Shown in pieces: positions 6,266-6,457 of a stretch of DNA of 6,457 nt (position 1 is the first letter of the stretch; each line of letters begins with the position of its first letter). Under the pieces are notes generated by a model. The model did no database searches, was not told the DNA's origin, and saw nothing but the letters and a program-made list of their open reading frames with translations. Source of the stretch: CAIODY01 sp041192505 (GTDB taxonomy: Bacteria; Bacteroidota; Bacteroidia; Chitinophagales; CAIODY01); contig JBEEMV010000181.1 of NCBI GenBank assembly GCA_041192505.1, positions 1 through 6,457 on the forward strand, written 5' to 3'. Both the position numbers and the translations under genes were made by a program.

Positions 6266-6278
6266 GTGCCATAGGCAC
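6266..6278. repeat. second copy of the GTGCCATAGGCAC palindrome
   Basis: The 13-mer GTGCC-ATA-GGCAC is identical to 6213-6225, 53 bp upstream, while the flanks differ. It lies 22 bp beyond the dxs stop and read on the minus strand could fold as part of the dxs 3' end, though no strong T tract follows. Repetition of a perfect hairpin supports a REP-like origin. Confidence 0.6.
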
Positions 6279-6300
6279 GAAATAAATTCTTTCTAAATTA

Positions 6301-6457
6301 TTATTGCATCTCCCTAACCGCCACCACCACATCATCCACATAAAAACCACATTCTTGTTGTAATTCTTTGGGTGTACCTTGTTCAATAAATGTATCGGGT
6401 ATGCCTAATCGTTTTACATGAGCTGTGTAATTATTATCATTCATCCATTCTAAAATA
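6301..6457 (-). CDS. dxs: 1-deoxy-D-xylulose-5-phosphate synthase, C-terminal fragment
   Basis: Only the last 51 codons and the stop (TAA, complement of 6301-6303) are inside the window. DXS condenses pyruvate with glyceraldehyde 3-phosphate using thiamine diphosphate, the first step of the MEP route to isoprenoids. The visible end reads ILEWMNDNNY, then VKRLGIPDTFIEQGTPKEL and QQECGF, matching the family's C-terminal pattern (RLGxPDxFxExGTxxEL...CG) in the transketolase C-terminal domain. The full enzyme is about 620-640 residues, so catalytic motifs cannot be checked. The gene converges on the four-gene operon across the palindrome-rich spacer. Another transketolase-family C-terminus is unlikely given the RLGIPD...GTP string. 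Confidence 0.87.
   Translation of the reverse strand, partial: ILEWMNDNNYTAHVKRLGIPDTFIEQGTPKELQQECGFYVDDVVVAVREMQ

Noticed and set aside
6213..6278. Possible CRISPR array
   Set aside because: There are only two 13-bp copies, no regular spacer series and no cas genes in view; they fit REP-like palindromes better.
6198..6386. Minus-strand 62-codon frame overlapping the dxs end
   Set aside because: It is in a different phase from the clear dxs C-terminus and runs through the palindromes; the dxs frame explains the coding signal.

Overview
The window looks like a chromosomal stretch from a low-GC member of the Bacteroidota. This rests on the protein style of three housekeeping genes (pyruvate kinase, release factor 1, and the tail of DXP synthase), AT-rich leaders without clear Shine-Dalgarno sequences, a TAnnTTTG-like promoter element before prfA, and short REP-like palindromes with a TACCGATAT core. 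Nothing here fixes the genus.

Layout: (1) 1-1217, minus strand: pyruvate kinase, running off the left edge and missing roughly the last 70 residues. (2) 1218-1350: short divergent intergenic region with a plausible prfA promoter. (3) 1351-2424, plus strand: complete prfA. (4) 2517-3088: a two-gene toxin-antitoxin-like pair (DUF433 antitoxin, DUF5615 PIN-like toxin) coupled by an ATGA overlap. (5) 3089-3279: non-coding spacer with two adjacent hairpins. (6) 3280-6075: a compact four-gene operon of poorly characterised proteins, the most interesting part of the window. (7) 6076-6300: non-coding, packed with small palindromes, including a 105-bp symmetric element bracketed by a perfect 10-bp inverted repeat. 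(8) 6301-6457, minus strand: the last 51 codons of dxs.

The four-gene operon encodes a 220-aa protein with a motif resembling the HhH-GPD/OGG DNA-glycosylase fold, a 98-aa protein, a 413-aa protein, and a 196-aa acidic orphan. The 98-aa protein is a stand-alone copy of the N-terminal domain of the 413-aa protein. The 413-aa protein continues into a DnaB-type RecA-like domain whose Walker A, catalytic Glu and Walker B positions are all altered. The 98-aa and 413-aa reading frames are in the same phase and separated by a single TAA plus six codons. The spacing (17-nt overlap, 18-nt gap, 2-nt gap) says the four are made together. A DNA-acting accessory system, possibly defensive, is a reasonable hypothesis given the toxin-antitoxin neighbour and the position between core genes. 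The sequence does not prove it.
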